Assembly: GCA_030149115.1 (NCBI GenBank)
Contig: JASBSE010000225.1
Coordinates: forward strand, 1 to 9,779
Source of the DNA: Winogradskyella sp.
GTDB lineage: Bacteria > Bacteroidota > Bacteroidia > Flavobacteriales > Flavobacteriaceae
Length of the DNA: 9,779 nucleotides
Direction: 5' to 3'
Part shown: positions 7,049 through 9,779 of the stretch, one piece after another
Layout: every line of letters starts with the position of its first letter
Position numbering within the stretch: the stretch's first letter is position 1
Translations under genes and position numbers: made by a program
The notes under the pieces: generated by a model
Told to the model about the DNA's origin: nothing
What the model saw: the letters and a program-made list of their open reading frames with translations, nothing else
Databases searched by the model: none

Positions 7049-8489
7049 CATCAAATTATATAACATAAAGACACGATTTCTTTTTGTTTTAGTCTCATTT
7101 TTAATCTTAAGTGCATGTGTACCTACACAAAAAGCAATTAGAGAAGAAAGCAAAATCGTTCCTGAATATTATCAAAATATAGAAACAGATACGATAAATT
7201 CTGCTCAGATACAATGGCGCGATTTCTTTTCTGACCAAAATTTAATTGCTCTTATAGATACTGCATTGGTCAACAATCAGGAGCTTAACATTATGCTGCA
7301 GCAAATTGCCATAGCTAACAACGAGATTAAAATTCGTAAAGGCGAGTATCTTCCTTTTGTTAATGTTTATGCTGGTGCTGAAGTAGAAAAGGTTGGCGAG
7401 TATACCAGAAATGGTGCTGTAGAACAAAACTTAAACGTTCGTGAAGATGAAGAATTTCCTGAGCCACTTACCAATTTCACAGCAGGTCTATCCGTAACTT
7501 GGGAATTAGATATTTGGAAAAAACTAAGAAACGGCAAAAAAGCTGCTGTTTTAGAATATCTAAGTACCATGGAAGGCAAAAACTTTATGGTTACCAATCT
7601 GGTTGCTGAAATCGCAAGCACATATTATGAGCTTTTAGCCTTAGATAATCAATTAAGCATAATTGAACAAAACCTCGAAATTCAGCAAAATGCTCTAAAA
7701 ATGGTACGACTTCAAAAACAAGCTGCCAGAGCAACACAATTAGCTGTAAGACGTTTTGAAGCCGAAGTATTAAAAAACCAAAGCAACAAATACAATATTC
7801 AGCAACAGATTGTAGAAACCGAAAACAAACTCAACTTTTTAATTGGTCGTTTTCCACAACCTATAGAGAGAAATTCAGATGGTTTTATAGAGCGAAATAT
7901 CGATATGATTTATACAGGTATTCCATCACAATTACTTTCTAATAGACCAGATATTAAACAGGCAGAATATGAGTTGGAAGCCTCCAAGTTGAATGTAAAA
8001 ATTGCTAGAGCAAACTTTTATCCTTCTATTGGTATAAAAGCAGGTGTTGGTTTAGAAGCTTTTAAACCAAAATATATTGTAGATACACCACAATCTTTAT
8101 TATATAATTTGGTTGGCGATGCTGTAGCTCCACTAATTAACAGGAATGCTATAAAAGCTGAATACAAAACAGCTAATAACAGACAATTACAAGCTGTTTT
8201 TGAGTATGAAAAAGCAATCTTAAACGGTTATATAGAAGTTGCTAACGAACTCTCTAATATTAATAACCTAAAGGAAAGCTACAAGCTTAAAGAGCAACAA
8301 GTAGAAGCTCTTACAGAATCTATTGACTTGTCAATTAAGCTTTTTAAATCTGCAAGAGCAGAATACACTGAAGTATTGCTTACGCAACGCGAAGCTTTAG
8401 ACTCTAAAATAGAAATTATAGAAACCAAGAGAGATCAGTTTTTAGCCAACATCAAACTTTACCAAGCTTTAGGTGGTGGCTGGAACTAG
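7041..8489 (+). CDS. TolC-family outer-membrane efflux lipoprotein (NodT-like)
   Basis: This 482-residue protein is the outer-membrane channel of the tripartite pump. The signal peptide ends in a lipobox ILSAC, so C26 is probably lipidated. Two outer-membrane efflux repeats follow, at about residues 60-270 and 290-478. Characteristic pieces include WRDFFSDQNLIALID (about 59-73), TWELDIWKKLRNGKKAA (about 153-169), LLSNRPDIKQAEYELEASK (298-316) with ARANFYPSIGI (322-332), and the C-terminal YQALGGGWN, classic for the NodT/OprM branch. Helical heptad-like stretches on either side of each repeat's beta strands would form the periplasmic tunnel. The length is normal for the family. The gene overlaps the pump gene by 8 bases, and a hairpin terminator follows about 33 bases after its stop. 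Confidence 0.94.
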   Translation: MNNIKLYNIKTRFLFVLVSFLILSACVPTQKAIREESKIVPEYYQNIETDTINSAQIQWRDFFSDQNLIALIDTALVNNQELNIMLQQIAIANNEIKIRKGEYLPFVNVYAGAEVEKVGEYTRNGAVEQNLNVREDEEFPEPLTNFTAGLSVTWELDIWKKLRNGKKAAVLEYLSTMEGKNFMVTNLVAEIASTYYELLALDNQLSIIEQNLEIQQNALKMVRLQKQAARATQLAVRRFEAEVLKNQSNKYNIQQQIVETENKLNFLIGRFPQPIERNSDGFIERNIDMIYTGIPSQLLSNRPDIKQAEYELEASKLNVKIARANFYPSIGIKAGVGLEAFKPKYIVDTPQSLLYNLVGDAVAPLINRNAIKAEYKTANNRQLQAVFEYEKAILNGYIEVANELSNINNLKESYKLKEQQVEALTESIDLSIKLFKSARAEYTEVLLTQREALDSKIEIIETKRDQFLANIKLYQALGGGWN

Positions 8490-8522
8490 TTTTCATATTT
8501 TTTTTGATTAGTTAATTGTTTT

Positions 8523-8552
8523 AGCCACTCTGTAATCCGTTACGGAGTGGCT
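8523..8552 (+). terminator. Hairpin terminator after the RND efflux operon
   Basis: The arms 8523-8535 and 8540-8552 form a 13-bp stem (one T-G pair, otherwise perfect) with a TCCG loop. It begins AGCCACTC and ends GAGTGGCT. Only three T residues (8552-8554) come immediately after, so the U-tract is weak, but stem strength and position just after the last efflux gene support the call. Confidence 0.72.
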
Positions 8553-8562
8553 TTAAACCAAA

Positions 8563-8585
8563 GCAAGCTTACTTTAAGAGCTTGC
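8563..8585 (+). other. Second hairpin downstream of the efflux operon
   Basis: GCAAGCT (8563-8569) pairs with AGCTTGC (8579-8585) around a 9-base loop, 10 bases after the main terminator hairpin. There is no U-tract. It could back up termination or be part of the upstream region of the PAP2 gene promoter, which begins at 8595. Confidence 0.4.
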
Positions 8586-8594
8586 GCTTAGTTC

Positions 8595-8622
8595 TTGTAA
8601 AATCTTTATAAATCTATTTTTG
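8595..8622 (+). promoter_or_regulatory. Promoter for the PAP2 phosphatase gene
   Basis: TTG at 8595-8597 and TATTTTTG at 8615-8622 (matching TAnnTTTG) are separated by 17 bases, within the usual Bacteroidota range. Transcription would start near 8630, giving a 5' UTR of about 40 bases before the ATG at 8672. Confidence 0.55.
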
Positions 8623-8671
8623 AAGCTCATTTAACATATCAAGATAAAATAATGTAAGCCTTCCATACCAT

Positions 8672-9421
8672 ATGAATAAAATAGCAATCATTCTTATTTT
8701 TCTTTTTGGCATTTTAAGGGTACAAGGACAAGATACTTTGGTTACTTCGTTAAAACCGAATAAAAGTAAACGCTTTAAATATGAATCGTTAATAGTTCCA
8801 ACAGTTTTAATTGGATATGGAGTTTTTGGACTCGAAAATCATTCATTGAAATTATTAAACGAGAGTACTCAAAATGAATTTAATGAACATATTGATTCTA
8901 AATTCACTATTGATGATTTTTCACAATATAGTCCATTTTTATCGGTGTATGCACTAAATGCTCTCGGAAATAAAGGGAAAAATAATTTTAAGGACAGAAC
9001 AATTATATTAGGAACAGCCTATTTAATTATGGGTGGAACTGTAAATATTTTAAAATACACAGGTACTGTAGAAAGGCCTGATGGCTCCTCAAAAAATTCA
9101 TTTCCTTCAGGTCATACAGCCACAGCATTTATGGGTGCAGAATTTTTGTATCAAGAATATAAAGATGTTTCTGTTTGGTATGGGATTTCTGGTTATTTAG
9201 TAGCAACAGGAACAGGTCTTTTTAGAATTTACAACAATAGACACTGGTTAACCGATGTAGCAACAGGAGCTGGAATTGGTATCTTAAGTACTAAAATTGC
9301 ATACTGGCTATATCCACTTATTCAAAATTCACTTTTTAAAGACAAAGAAAATACAAAAGGTATTGTTTTTCCTTTTTATAATGGAAGAGAATTTGGGTTA
9401 GGTGTATCAATAACCTTTTGA
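8672..9421 (+). CDS. PAP2-family phosphatase with signal peptide
   Basis: This 249-residue protein belongs to the type 2 phosphatidic acid phosphatase/haloperoxidase superfamily, which removes phosphate from lipid or other phosphate esters. All three active-site motifs are visible: KYTGTVERP (K128, R135, P136), PSGH (145-148) and a third motif with R185, H191 and D195 (FRIYNNRHWLTD). The usual Ser before the motif-3 Arg is Phe here. The N-terminus (MNKIAIILIFLFGILRVQGQ) looks like a cleavable Sec signal ending near residue 20. Further hydrophobic segments (about 40-55, 108-126, 168-183, 196-215) flank the motifs, so the active site probably faces the periplasm. The C-terminus ends in GREFGLGVSITF, with alternating hydrophobics and a terminal Phe. 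Lipid A, undecaprenyl pyrophosphate and phosphatidylglycerol phosphate are candidate substrates, but nothing here decides between them. It has its own promoter and appears to be a single gene. Confidence 0.88.
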   Translation: MNKIAIILIFLFGILRVQGQDTLVTSLKPNKSKRFKYESLIVPTVLIGYGVFGLENHSLKLLNESTQNEFNEHIDSKFTIDDFSQYSPFLSVYALNALGNKGKNNFKDRTIILGTAYLIMGGTVNILKYTGTVERPDGSSKNSFPSGHTATAFMGAEFLYQEYKDVSVWYGISGYLVATGTGLFRIYNNRHWLTDVATGAGIGILSTKIAYWLYPLIQNSLFKDKENTKGIVFPFYNGREFGLGVSITF

Positions 9422-9530
9422 TGAGAAAACCTATAATTTGACAAACATCTATACTATACGGAAAATCGTTAACTTTAATCCTAATAATGATAGTTGTAAC
9501 AGACTATTGTAAATCAAAAACATAAATCAC

Positions 9531-9779
9531 TTGAGTCAAAAACCAATAAAAAAATTAAGCGAATTAGCAGCCACGGCAATTTGTGGAAATGATATTAGCT
9601 CTTCTTGTCTTTACGTTTCTGCTTTGGCAATAATATATGCAGGGCAATATGCTTGGCTTGCTCTACTTATTGTTGCTGGAGTACTATTTTTATTCAGAAA
9701 AATTTATGGTGAAGTCGTAGGAGCATTACCTCTTAATGGTGGTGCATACAATGCTTTATTAAACACAACCAGTAAGTCA
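9531..9779 (+). CDS. APC-family amino acid permease, N-terminal part
   Basis: The first 83 codons of a gene that continues past the window end. Translation gives (M)SQKPIKKLSELAATAIC, then GNDISSSCLYVSALAI, a second hydrophobic segment (about residues 39-56), and then RKIYGEVVGALPLNGGAYNA. The unwound-helix-like GNDISSS in the first membrane segment and the GALPLNGGAYN stretch are typical of the APC superfamily, which imports amino acids or related compounds by ion symport or exchange. The start is TTG at 9531: the frame has a stop at 9510-9512 and no ATG between it and the conserved N-terminus. The 109 bases between the PAP2 stop and this start contain no exact TAnnTTTG box and no convincing terminator, so whether it shares the PAP2 transcript is unclear. 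The substrate is unknown. Confidence 0.82.
   Translation, partial: MSQKPIKKLSELAATAICGNDISSSCLYVSALAIIYAGQYAWLALLIVAGVLFLFRKIYGEVVGALPLNGGAYNALLNTTSKS

Noticed and set aside
7242..7621. Two overlapping minus-strand open frames inside the TolC-family gene
   Set aside because: They overlap each other and a clearly coding plus-strand gene, with no start signal or family similarity.
9422..9530. Promoter or terminator between the PAP2 and permease genes
   Set aside because: Only a 7-of-8 -7 match (TAACTTTA) without a spaced TTG, and only a 5-bp stem near the PAP2 stop codon, so neither is supported.
1..9779. Mobile elements, CRISPR arrays, tRNA genes or foreign-origin islands
   Set aside because: I saw no transposase, integrase, terminal inverted repeats, spaced direct repeats or cloverleaf, and base use is even across the window.

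Overview
The window looks like chromosomal DNA from a member of the Bacteroidota, most likely a marine or soil Flavobacteriaceae species. The evidence is the low GC content, short promoter motifs of the TAnnTTTG type with an upstream TTG/TTTG, the lack of clear Shine-Dalgarno sequences, lipoprotein signals ending in SSC or SAC, and protein families that look flavobacterial. It appears to be ordinary, vertically inherited sequence. I saw no mobile element, CRISPR array, tRNA or rRNA.

Layout. Positions 1-185 (minus strand) hold the first 62 codons of a THUMP-type rRNA methyltransferase related to RlmL. A compact divergent promoter region (about 186-240) separates it from a tightly packed plus-strand operon: a class I SAM-dependent methyltransferase (241-972), a ZIP-family metal transporter (974-1648) and a DUF4268-type protein (1649-2080). 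This operon ends at a U-tract terminator (2086-2123). The end of its U-tract also supplies the -33 element of the next promoter (2121-2152).

That promoter drives an unrecognised small secreted protein (2162-2566). A 126-base gap with three successive hairpins follows, and then a complete tripartite RND efflux operon: lipoprotein membrane fusion protein (2693-3781, TTG start), HAE1/AcrB-type inner-membrane pump (3800-7048) and TolC-family outer-membrane lipoprotein (7041-8489, overlapping the pump gene by 8 bases). Together these three should form one envelope-spanning, proton-driven exporter. The substrate cannot be read from the sequence, and no regulator gene lies next to them. A long hairpin (8523-8552) probably ends the operon.

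A separate promoter (8595-8622) precedes a PAP2-type phosphatase with a signal peptide (8672-9421). The window closes with the N-terminal 83 codons of an APC-family permease (9531 onward, TTG start).

The parts least explained by known families are the small secreted protein, the hairpin-rich leader between it and the pump genes, and the very short or absent 5' UTR predicted for the small protein's mRNA. Nothing here amounts to a clearly new system.
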